Part shown: piece after piece, positions 1-6,283 of the stretch
Position numbering within the stretch: the first letter of the stretch is position 1
Layout: each line of letters opens with the position of its first letter
The notes under the pieces: generated by a model
What the model was told of the DNA's origin: nothing
The model's input: only the letters and a program-made list of their open reading frames with translations
Database searches by the model: none
Assembly (NCBI GenBank): GCA_013138855.1
Contig: WTBX01000356.1
Span: 1-6,283 of the forward strand
Direction: 5' to 3'
Source of the DNA: Methylococcaceae bacterium
GTDB lineage: Bacteria; Pseudomonadota; Gammaproteobacteria; Methylococcales; Methylomonadaceae
DNA length: 6,283 nucleotides
Translations under genes and position numbers: made by a program

Positions 1-49
1 ACCACTAATTCTAAGTAAGCTATAAAATTCGATTTGTACGATTAAAAGA

Positions 50-68
50 CTAGGAGTTTGTCGGACTT
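50..68 (+). repeat. Left terminal inverted repeat of the IS
   Basis: The sequence CTAGGAGTTTGTCGGACTT is perfectly complementary to 1598-1616. If the outer CTAG is target sequence, the true repeat is the inner 15 bases, 54-68. Complementarity stops immediately inside position 68. Confidence 0.9.
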
Positions 69-119
69 CCACAATTACTGCTAAGGTGAAAACCATCTAC
101 ACCCTAGAGTGAAAGTAAC

Positions 120-1475
120 ATGAGCAACCATTTTATAGACATCGACAGAAACAAGCCTATCACCTTGCCAGATAATTTGGAAGACTGGTTAGACCAGAAC
201 GATTTAGCCCGTTTTATCGTAGAGGTTGTGGAACAATTGGATACCAGCGCAATAGAAAATGCCTATAGTGGCGGCGGGAGTGCGCCGTATCCGCCTAAAA
301 TGATGTTGGCACTACTGTTTTATTGCTATGCTAAAAATATCTTCTCCAGCCGTAAAATGGAGCGAGCGACTTACGAGAATATCCCTGTACTCTTTATTAC
401 GGCTGGATTACACCCCGATCACGATAGTATCAACCGTTTTCGTAAGCGATTTTTGCCCGAACTTGGTGCATTATTTGTGATGCTATTACAGATAGCGCAT
501 GGGATGAAGATTTTTAAACTGGGCGATATTTACATAGACGGCACTAAAATCAAGGCTAATGCTAGTAAACACAAGGCTTTGAGCTGGGATTATGCCTGTA
601 AACTTGAAGAGCAATTGAAAGCGGAAGTCACGCTATTATTGGAGCGGGCTGAAACGGAAAATAGTAAGGGAAACAAGGAGATTGATATTCCTGAGGAGAT
701 TCAACGCCGTGAAACACGCTTGGAAAAAATTGCAGAAGTTAAGGCAGAAATAGAAAAACGCGCTCTGGAACGTTACGAACAGGAACAGGCTGAATACGAA
801 GCCAAGATAGCTGAACGTGCGGCAAAAGAAGAGGCGCGAGGTCACAAGCTAGGCGGCAGGAAGCCAAAAGAACCCGAAGCTGGAGCGCGTGGTAAAGATC
901 AAGTGAATTTTACCGATGAAGATTCACGCATTATGCCCGAATCTGGCGGCGGCTATGTCCAAGGCTACAACGCACAAGCGACGGTAGATGGCGATACCAT
1001 GATTATTGTTGGTCAACACATCAGCCAAAATACCAATGATAAACAAGAAATTGTACCTGCGTTAGCAGAGTTAGATAAGCTGCCCGAAGAGCTTGATAAA
1101 ATAGCGCGAGCAGGCGCAGATACAGGTTATTTCAGCAAAGATAACGTGAACGAATTTATCGAACACGGCATCGAACCTGCCATTGCAAGTAGTCGCCAAA
1201 GTCATAATGAACGCCTTGAAAATCGCTTGGCAGAACCACCCGAAGCCCCTGAAAATCCTACTCCTGTAGAGGCTATGCAGCACCGCATGAAAACGCCAGA
1301 AGGTAAGGCTTTCTATGCCAAACGCAAATCCACGGTAGAGCCTGTATTTGGCATCATCAAAGAAGCGATGGGGTTTCGCCATTTCATGTTGCGTGGACTT
1401 GACGCTGTGAAAGGCGAATGGACACTTGTGTGTATGGCGTATAATTTTAAGCGTCTTTACGTCTTAAATAGCTGA
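120..1475 (+). CDS. IS1182-family-like DDE transposase
   Basis: This 451-residue protein would cut and rejoin the IS ends. The N-terminal part (about 5-135) carries the conserved IS1182/DUF772-type region, including the PYPPKMMLALLFYCYAKNIF stretch (57-76) and HDSINRFRKRF (101-111). The proposed catalytic triad is D140 (YIDGTKIKANASK), D334 (GADTGYFS) and E407 (STVEPVFGIIKEAMGFRHF), followed by the RGLDAVKGEW segment and a MAYNFKRL ending typical of DDE_Tnp_1 proteins. Residues 160-245 form a long Lys/Glu/Ala-rich, probably coiled-coil insertion between the first and second acidic residues, as is usual in this family. Length is normal and there is no frameshift or internal stop, so the enzyme is probably active. 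ATG 120 is the first in-frame start; the ribosome-binding word before it (GAGTG) is weak, which is common for transposases. Confidence 0.93.
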   Translation: MSNHFIDIDRNKPITLPDNLEDWLDQNDLARFIVEVVEQLDTSAIENAYSGGGSAPYPPKMMLALLFYCYAKNIFSSRKMERATYENIPVLFITAGLHPDHDSINRFRKRFLPELGALFVMLLQIAHGMKIFKLGDIYIDGTKIKANASKHKALSWDYACKLEEQLKAEVTLLLERAETENSKGNKEIDIPEEIQRRETRLEKIAEVKAEIEKRALERYEQEQAEYEAKIAERAAKEEARGHKLGGRKPKEPEAGARGKDQVNFTDEDSRIMPESGGGYVQGYNAQATVDGDTMIIVGQHISQNTNDKQEIVPALAELDKLPEELDKIARAGADTGYFSKDNVNEFIEHGIEPAIASSRQSHNERLENRLAEPPEAPENPTPVEAMQHRMKTPEGKAFYAKRKSTVEPVFGIIKEAMGFRHFMLRGLDAVKGEWTLVCMAYNFKRLYVLNS

Positions 1476-1597
1476 AATAGGCTAAAACCCTAAGGTTTGA
1501 GCGTAAAAAGACGAAAGTTTTGCCTGATTTACTTATTAAAATGCTAAAAACATGTTTTAAATATGGTTTTAGAAGAAAAATAGCTCTTGTTTTCCTT

Positions 1598-1616
1598 AAG
1601 TCCGACAAACTCCTAG
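1598..1616 (-). repeat. Right terminal inverted repeat of the IS
   Basis: The sequence AAGTCCGACAAACTCCTAG is the exact reverse complement of 50-68. It lies 8 bases before the ATG of a truncated DUF2283-like reading frame. Removing the element and one CTAG joins the flanks as ...AAAAGA-CTAG-GTTAATTTATG..., which restores an AGG ribosome-binding-like word ahead of that ATG. Confidence 0.9.
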
Positions 1617-1624
1617 GTTAATTT

Positions 1625-1684
1625 ATGAAGCTCGAATTTGACCCTATAGCAGATGCCACTTGCTTTGAAATATCGACAGCTTAA
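1625..1684 (+). pseudogene. Truncated DUF2283-like gene remnant
   Basis: An ATG at 1625 opens a 19-residue peptide, MKLEFDPIADATCFEISTA, that ends at TAA 1682-1684. The pattern K-x-E-[FY]-D-P-x-A-D-A resembles the start of DUF2283 proteins, small proteins of about 60-80 residues often found beside toxin-antitoxin or accessory genes. The frame beyond the stop meets further stops (TAG, TAA, TGA) within about 30 bases and has no recognisable continuation, so the rest of the gene has been deleted or scrambled. The IS inserted just before it, between its start and any promoter (a TATAAA word lies at 21-26, left of the IS). Recognition is from the N-terminal pattern only. A coincidental short frame is possible but less likely given how well the pattern fits. 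Confidence 0.55.
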
Positions 1685-1744
1685 ACCCTATAGTTTTAAT
1701 TAGCCTATTGTTGAGCGTAGCAGTACCCCAAAAAGGACAAGAAA

Positions 1745-2158
1745 ATTAATATAACCATTACCAATTATGAATCTCTATTGCTCGCTGCAAAACAACAACC
1801 CGAACCACAGCGTTTGCTGTTTGTTTTTCTAAGAACCTCATTATCTAAAGAGGCTAAAGATAAAGAAAAACAGCAGTTTCATTCAGGTCAAGGTGGCGAA
1901 TTACAACCCATCATGTGTGTTGATAAAAACTTAGATGAACTGGGTAGTTTTGCCGAGTTAGTAGAAGAATCTAAACAAATGCAACAAGATTGGCAAATAG
2001 TATTAATTGCAGGGCTTGCGGGTAAAAATGGACGTTTTCCCGATGCCAGTGAAGCAGAACAACCCCTTAATATAATGGTGCAAACTGTTGAACAGGGTGG
2101 TGACTTATCAAAATATCTGGCTTTTGATAAAGAAGGCACACTTATTCAATTTGGCTAA
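1745..2158 (+). CDS. Uncharacterised small soluble protein, possibly start-impaired
   Basis: The reading frame encodes about 137 residues with no membrane segment or signal peptide. It contains a QPEPQRLLFVF strand, an MCVDKNLDELGSFAELVEES segment, a WQIVLIAGLAG strand and a hydrophobic C-terminus ending in LIQFG. From memory it resembles short gammaproteobacterial proteins that databases sometimes label ribonucleotide reductase subunit alpha. It has no reductase motifs, so I assign no function. The frame has no ATG. I place the start at ATT 1745 because AAGGA (1733-1737) sits 7 bases upstream and the translation INITITNYESLLAAKQQ reads like a natural N-terminus if ATT replaced ATG. The next usual start, TTG 1778, has no ribosome-binding site and would remove part of this segment. 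The Uma2 gene starts 26 bases downstream, so co-transcription is likely. It may be poorly expressed or on the way to becoming a pseudogene. Confidence 0.7.
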   Translation: MNITITNYESLLLAAKQQPEPQRLLFVFLRTSLSKEAKDKEKQQFHSGQGGELQPIMCVDKNLDELGSFAELVEESKQMQQDWQIVLIAGLAGKNGRFPDASEAEQPLNIMVQTVEQGGDLSKYLAFDKEGTLIQFG

Positions 2159-2184
2159 TTAAGCAATATAACTGGGGTAAAACT

Positions 2185-2652
2185 ATGCAATGGCAAGATG
2201 TTTTAGCAGATCAATCGCTACAAAACTTACCTTATAAAATAGAACTTAATGAAAAAGGAAATATAGAAATGTCTCCAGCGTCTTTTATTCATAGTCGTTT
2301 TCAAGGAAAATTAGCGAAAATATTAGGCGTACAATTAGGCGGAGAGGTTTTTACTGAACTCGCCGTACAAACAAGCAAAGGCGTTAAAGTTCCTGATGTG
2401 GCTTGGGGTTCAGAAGAGTATTTTCAAAAAAACATTCATGAAACTGGGGCTGTTTTCGCGCCAGAATTATGTATTGAAATCATCTCACCGTCAAATAGCC
2501 GCAATGAAATGCAAGAAAAAATAAAACTCTATTTAGAATCTGGCGCAGATGAAGTTTGGCTAGTCGATGAACAAGGGACTATTCGTTTTTTTAATGCGAA
2601 AGGCGAACAGGAAAATAGCCGTTTCAAGATCAAAATTAAAAACCTAATATAA
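2185..2652 (+). CDS. Uma2 family (DUF820) putative restriction-endonuclease-like protein
   Basis: This 155-residue soluble protein matches the Uma2/DUF820 family, which has a PD-(D/E)XK nuclease fold but mostly unknown roles and is often present in many copies per genome. Visible marks are the helix around SPASFIHSRFQGKLAKIL (30-47), VPDVAW with the metal-binding candidate D71, PELCIEIISPSNS (93-105) with E98 as the next acidic candidate, and EKIKLYLESGADEVWLVD (111-128) with K112 or K114 as the catalytic lysine. The active-site pattern therefore looks intact. The C-terminus is short for the family (often about 180-200 residues), ending soon after the conserved WLVD strand, so it is a compact form or has lost its tail. 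GGGG at 2174-2177, 7 bases before ATG, supports the start. It lies 26 bases after the preceding gene. Confidence 0.85.
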   Translation: MQWQDVLADQSLQNLPYKIELNEKGNIEMSPASFIHSRFQGKLAKILGVQLGGEVFTELAVQTSKGVKVPDVAWGSEEYFQKNIHETGAVFAPELCIEIISPSNSRNEMQEKIKLYLESGADEVWLVDEQGTIRFFNAKGEQENSRFKIKIKNLI

Positions 2653-2663
2653 AAAACAATACT

Positions 2664-2683
2664 TTCCATACCCTGTATGGGAA
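2664..2683. promoter_or_regulatory. Imperfect palindrome between Uma2 gene and dnaJ
   Basis: TTCCATA (2664-2670) faces TATGGGAA (2676-2683) across CCCTG, giving a stem with one bulged base. It starts 12 bases after the Uma2 stop and 84 bases before dnaJ. TTCCATA recurs at 2726-2732, close to the dnaJ start. It could be an operator ahead of dnaJ or a weak terminator; there is no T-tract after it, so the terminator reading is weaker. No convincing sigma-70 or heat-shock sigma promoter is visible in this 95-base gap. Confidence 0.3.
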
Positions 2684-2747
2684 TGATAAATGATAAAATA
2701 AACCTTTAACTACAACAAAACCGTATTCCATAGGGTCGGACTAAAAC

Positions 2748-4677
<1,930 letters not shown>

Positions 4678-4697
4678 TCGGTTATTGCAAAAATTAT

Positions 4698-4727
4698 TAA
4701 GGAAAAAGACTTGTCTTTTACTCCTTA
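4698..4727 (+). other. Stem-loop between dapB and its terminator
   Basis: TAAGGA (4698-4703) pairs with TCCTTA (4722-4727), and AAAAGA (4704-4709) pairs with TCTTTT (4714-4719). The loop is CTTG, with a two-base bulge (AC, 4720-4721) between the stems. It lacks a following T-tract, so it is more likely an mRNA 3' end stabiliser or a terminator accessory than a terminator. Confidence 0.5.
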
Positions 4728-4737
4728 GTTAGCAAAT

Positions 4738-4767
4738 AAAAACGCCCTTTTTTAAGGGCGTTTTTTG
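4738..4767 (+). terminator. Rho-independent terminator after dapB
   Basis: A 12-bp stem, AAAAACGCCCTT at 4738-4749 with AAGGGCGTTTTT at 4754-4765, encloses a TTTT loop. A run of six T (4761-4766) then GTTT provides the release tract. It lies 60 bases after the dapB stop and ends the dnaJ-dapB transcript. The A-run on its left side becomes a T-run on the other strand, so it may act in both directions. Confidence 0.93.
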
Positions 4768-4839
4768 TTTCTAGCTCTACATTATCGCTCTAATCCTCAT
4801 GCGCATACCAATCTATACCGCGAGCTGCATACATCAGGA

Positions 4840-4900
4840 AAGACTGGCGGCTATCTGAAGGACAAAGCCCTTTTGCTCGCCGCCAGTCTTATTTTTGCTT
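4840..4900 (+). terminator. Long hairpin with T-rich tail (terminator or small-RNA 3' end)
   Basis: AAGACTGGCGGC (4840-4851) is perfectly complementary to GCCGCCAGTCTT (4879-4890), a 12-bp GC-rich stem. The 27-base loop contains a possible inner AAGG/CCTT pairing. ATTTTTGCTTTT (4891-4902) follows, so on the + strand it has the form of an intrinsic terminator. It lies about 75 bases after the strong dapB terminator, so it is either a back-up terminator or the 3' end of a short RNA starting between 4768 and 4830. I could not identify a convincing promoter there. The other strand has no T-tract after the stem. Confidence 0.45.
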
Positions 4901-4968
4901 TTATATTTCAAATTAGGCTAAGGAATGCAATGTTAAGTAACTGTCCATAAGTCTTTTAACATTTCTAT

Positions 4969-5062
4969 AAACCGTTAAAACGGTTGAGTTTTACTTTTCA
5001 CATAGCCCACGGTTTAAACCGTGGGCTATGTGAATCAATGAGAATAACCGTTTCAACGGTTT
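4969..5062. repeat. 94-base nested palindrome, REP/MITE-like
   Basis: The element is symmetrical about the 5015/5016 junction. The core is a perfect 38-base palindrome, TTCACATAGCCCACGGTTT (4997-5015) followed by its exact reverse complement (5016-5034). Each side then has an 11-base divergent spacer and an outer 17-base arm (4969-4985 and 5046-5062) matching the other arm at 16 of 17 positions. Each outer arm is itself a small palindrome: AACCGTT-AA-AACGGTT on the left, AACCGTT-TC-AACGGTT on the right. The result is one central and two lateral hairpins, or one long cruciform. The core reuses the word ACGGTTT found in the side hairpins. This resembles paired REP or BIME-type repeats found in convergent intergenic DNA. 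No transposase is inside it. Confidence 0.8.
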
Positions 5063-5110
5063 CTCTGTTTTCCTCTAATAAAATGTATGGATACTTTTGA
5101 CCACCTACTT

Positions 5111-5250
5111 AATAACTTCCGAAACTATATCATCAACTGAATAAATTTATAAACCATGAAGGACATGAAGAGCATGAAGTTTTAACGATTTATCTTCATG
5201 AGCTTCATGTCCTTCATGGTGAAAATATATTTTAAGTTTCGGATGTTATT
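5111..5250. repeat. Two-tier foldback element, MITE-like
   Basis: The outer arms AATAACTTCCGAAACT (5111-5126) and AGTTTCGGATGTTATT (5235-5250) are complementary at 15 of 16 positions. Inside, 27-base arms at 5153-5179 and 5194-5220 pair at 25 of 27 positions around a 14-base loop. Each inner arm is built of a degenerate 9-base tandem repeat with the core CATGAAG (CATGAAGGA, CATGAAGAG, CATGAAG). The transcript would form a very stable long hairpin, and the outer arms could be the terminal repeats of a small non-autonomous mobile element. It sits 46 bases beyond the stop of the minus-strand propeller gene and could help end that transcript. Confidence 0.75.
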
Positions 5251-5296
5251 TAATTTTCATTCCTAAGTAGCCATTTCTATCGTTTAAAAAATATAT

Positions 5297-6283
5297 CTAA
5301 AAAACAGGGACAACTTTTTCTATTTCGCCATTAGCTTTAACTTTCGCCAAACGATAGGCGGTTGTTACTCCATAAGCAGTACCGTCTTTTGCCACAATAA
5401 AACCTTTAAAGTATTCAGGCCAACTCGGTAGGCTGTCAATTTTAAACGTTGCGCCATTAACCGCATCCGCTAACTTGGTAACCGAACCATTACGCAGACC
5501 TCCTGTGCCAACTTGAGTTTGATCTAAAGACACCCCTATGCCGTAGTTATAAGAATTGTTTAACTTAAACAAGCTCACCTCACCTTTTTGTGGAACAACC
5601 GCATTTTTATTTGAATAATTAATAACATAAACAGCAGCGGCTGTAGGCATTGCTAAACGAGTATTGCCTCTGGAGCTGTACCAACTTTCTACTTGTACAC
5701 CCACTTTTCCCGCAGCATCAAACCAGATGATTTTCGACATTTTTTCATCGTTTTGCTGCTCAAATTTTAGCCTTGCTAAGTCTTTTAATTCTTTAGGGGC
5801 TTTAGTTCGTTTTTCTTTGTCAGTTTTAATACTTTTGGTAATCCCTGCAAGCTGTTTGCCATCAGGCGTAATCGCAATTGCTTCCAGTTTTTCGGCAATT
5901 TCAAAAGAAGCAACTTCTTTAGCGTCAGCAATATTAAATAATTTAACCGTTGTGCCTTTACTACTGCTACTAAACCCTGCAAGCAAATCAGCATCGGCGG
6001 CATGGGCAACATTGCCTACGCTGCGTTCTTTGGTACTGGCTTTAAGCTCCCATGTTTTGGTATCGTAAAAATATAAGGCTGAGCCTGACTCCTCTATTGC
6101 CAGTACCGAGCCATCTTTGCTAAAAAACATTTCATAAGGGTTTACTTTAATCCAAACCCGCTTAGTGACTTCTAAGGTTTTTGGGTCTAATACATAAAGT
6201 ACGCGATTATCACCTGCAACCACTAATTGACTGCCATCTGAACTCATGGCAATTGCGCCTAACGCACTTTTAGGCGTGTTAGC
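5297..6283 (-). CDS. Beta-propeller (WD40/YVTN-like) repeat protein, N-terminus outside window
   Basis: The frame is open to the window edge, giving 328 visible residues and a missing N-terminus. The in-frame ATG at 6247 is probably internal: the codons before it read ALGAIA, which joins smoothly to MSSDGSQLVVAGDNRVLYVLD as one blade. Several blade-like units are visible (SxDGSxLxVAG...VLYVLDPKTLEV, SKDGSVLAIEESGSALYFYDTKTWEL, ITPDGKQLAGI, KDGTAYGVTTAYRLAKV), each with a DG turn and a terminal V-x-[LFV]-[FY]-[DN] strand, as in WD40/YVTN/PQQ-like propellers. A Lys/Glu-rich, probably helical insertion lies at visible residues about 150-182, between blades, and could be a docking surface. No enzyme motif is recognised; such proteins usually act as binding scaffolds. 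A signal peptide cannot be judged. The stop is TAG at 5297-5299. Confidence 0.85.
   Translation of the reverse strand, partial: ANTPKSALGAIAMSSDGSQLVVAGDNRVLYVLDPKTLEVTKRVWIKVNPYEMFFSKDGSVLAIEESGSALYFYDTKTWELKASTKERSVGNVAHAADADLLAGFSSSSKGTTVKLFNIADAKEVASFEIAEKLEAIAITPDGKQLAGITKSIKTDKEKRTKAPKELKDLARLKFEQQNDEKMSKIIWFDAAGKVGVQVESWYSSRGNTRLAMPTAAAVYVINYSNKNAVVPQKGEVSLFKLNNSYNYGIGVSLDQTQVGTGGLRNGSVTKLADAVNGATFKIDSLPSWPEYFKGFIVAKDGTAYGVTTAYRLAKVKANGEIEKVVPVF

Larger units (their letters stand above)
50..1616 (+). mobile_element. Complete IS1182-family-like insertion sequence
   Basis: The element is bounded by perfect 19-base inverted repeats, CTAGGAGTTTGTCGGACTT at 50-68 and its exact reverse complement at 1598-1616. 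Between them lies one full-length DDE transposase gene that reads away from the left end. Total length is 1567 bases, or 1559 if the outer CTAG on each side is a duplicated target. CTAG is self-complementary, so a 4-base target duplication and a 4-base extension of the inverted repeat look the same here. No longer direct repeat flanks the element. The 122 bases between the transposase stop and the right repeat are AT-rich with only short stem-forming words (for example AAACC-CTAA-GGTTT near 1485) and no second gene. Intact ends and gene suggest a recent insertion. Family assignment rests on transposase features recognised by eye. Confidence 0.9.
4678..5296. other. Convergent intergenic region without a protein gene
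   Basis: This 619-base gap lies between dapB (+) and the propeller gene (-), which point towards each other. It contains the dapB hairpin and terminator, the 4840-4900 hairpin, the 94-base palindrome and the 140-base foldback. It also has a minor AT-rich pair, AATGTTAA (4929-4936) with TTAACATT (4956-4963). Short open frames exist, the longest being 61 codons from a TTG at 4765, but it starts inside the terminator T-run and has no ribosome-binding site. I see no tRNA, rRNA or recognised riboswitch. Confidence 0.8.

Noticed and set aside
1745..2158. Calling the small gene a ribonucleotide reductase subunit
   Set aside because: It is about 137 residues and has none of the catalytic cysteines, barrel or ATP-cone motifs of the enzyme; the label remembered for look-alikes is probably a propagated error.
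2735..2742. GTCGGACT before dnaJ, also found in the IS inverted repeats, as a relic IS end
   Set aside because: Only 8 bases match, the neighbouring repeat bases are absent, and a chance match in a window of this size is plausible.
2653..2747. Heat-shock sigma promoter for dnaJ
   Set aside because: No credible CTTGAAA/CCCCAT pair with proper spacing is visible.
4790..4888. 33-codon minus-strand frame ending in MYAARGIDWYAHED, as the tail of a lost convergent gene
   Set aside because: It looks protein-like at its end and runs into a possibly bidirectional terminator, but it is closed upstream by a stop at 4889-4891, has no family I recognise, and half of it is the hairpin.
4765..4950. 61-codon + strand open frame as a small protein gene
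   Set aside because: It begins with TTG inside the T-run of the dapB terminator, has no ribosome-binding site, and overlaps the perfect 4840-4890 hairpin.
5153..5220. CATGAAG repeats as a possible CRISPR array
   Set aside because: The repeats are 9 bases, back to back and in inverted arms, with no spacers of regular length.

Overview
The window looks like a moderately AT-rich gammaproteobacterial chromosome. The strongest anchor is dnaJ followed 4 bases later by dapB, an order familiar from gammaproteobacteria such as Methylococcales or Thiotrichales. I cannot fix the genus from the sequence alone.

Layout, left to right. Positions 50-1616 hold an apparently intact insertion sequence with an IS1182-type DDE transposase and 19-base terminal inverted repeats ending in CTAG. 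It lies directly before a 19-codon remnant of a DUF2283-type gene (1625-1684). Then come two short accessory genes on the + strand: an uncharacterised protein of about 137 residues whose ATG seems to have become ATT (1745-2158), and a Uma2-family putative PD-(D/E)XK nuclease (2185-2652). The housekeeping pair follows: dnaJ (2748-3884), the Hsp40 co-chaperone, and dapB (3889-4677), a lysine/diaminopimelate pathway reductase. A strong intrinsic terminator lies at 4738-4767.

The 619-base gap from 4678 to 5296 separates dapB from a convergent gene and has no credible protein gene, but it is dense in inverted repeats. It holds two hairpins after dapB, a 12-bp-stem hairpin with a T-rich tail (4840-4900), a 94-base nested palindrome with a perfect 38-base core (4969-5062), and a 140-base two-tier foldback (5111-5250). 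The last two look like REP/MITE-type mobile or structural repeats. The window ends inside a minus-strand gene for a beta-propeller (WD40/YVTN-like) protein whose N-terminus lies beyond position 6283.

Functionally there are three blocks: a decaying, IS-invaded accessory patch at 1-2652, a conserved chaperone plus cell-wall/lysine precursor operon at 2748-4677, and a repeat-rich convergent intergenic region next to an unrelated propeller gene. I found no CRISPR array, tRNA or rRNA, and no recognisable new defence system. The palindromic elements and the decayed start codon are the observations most worth pursuing.
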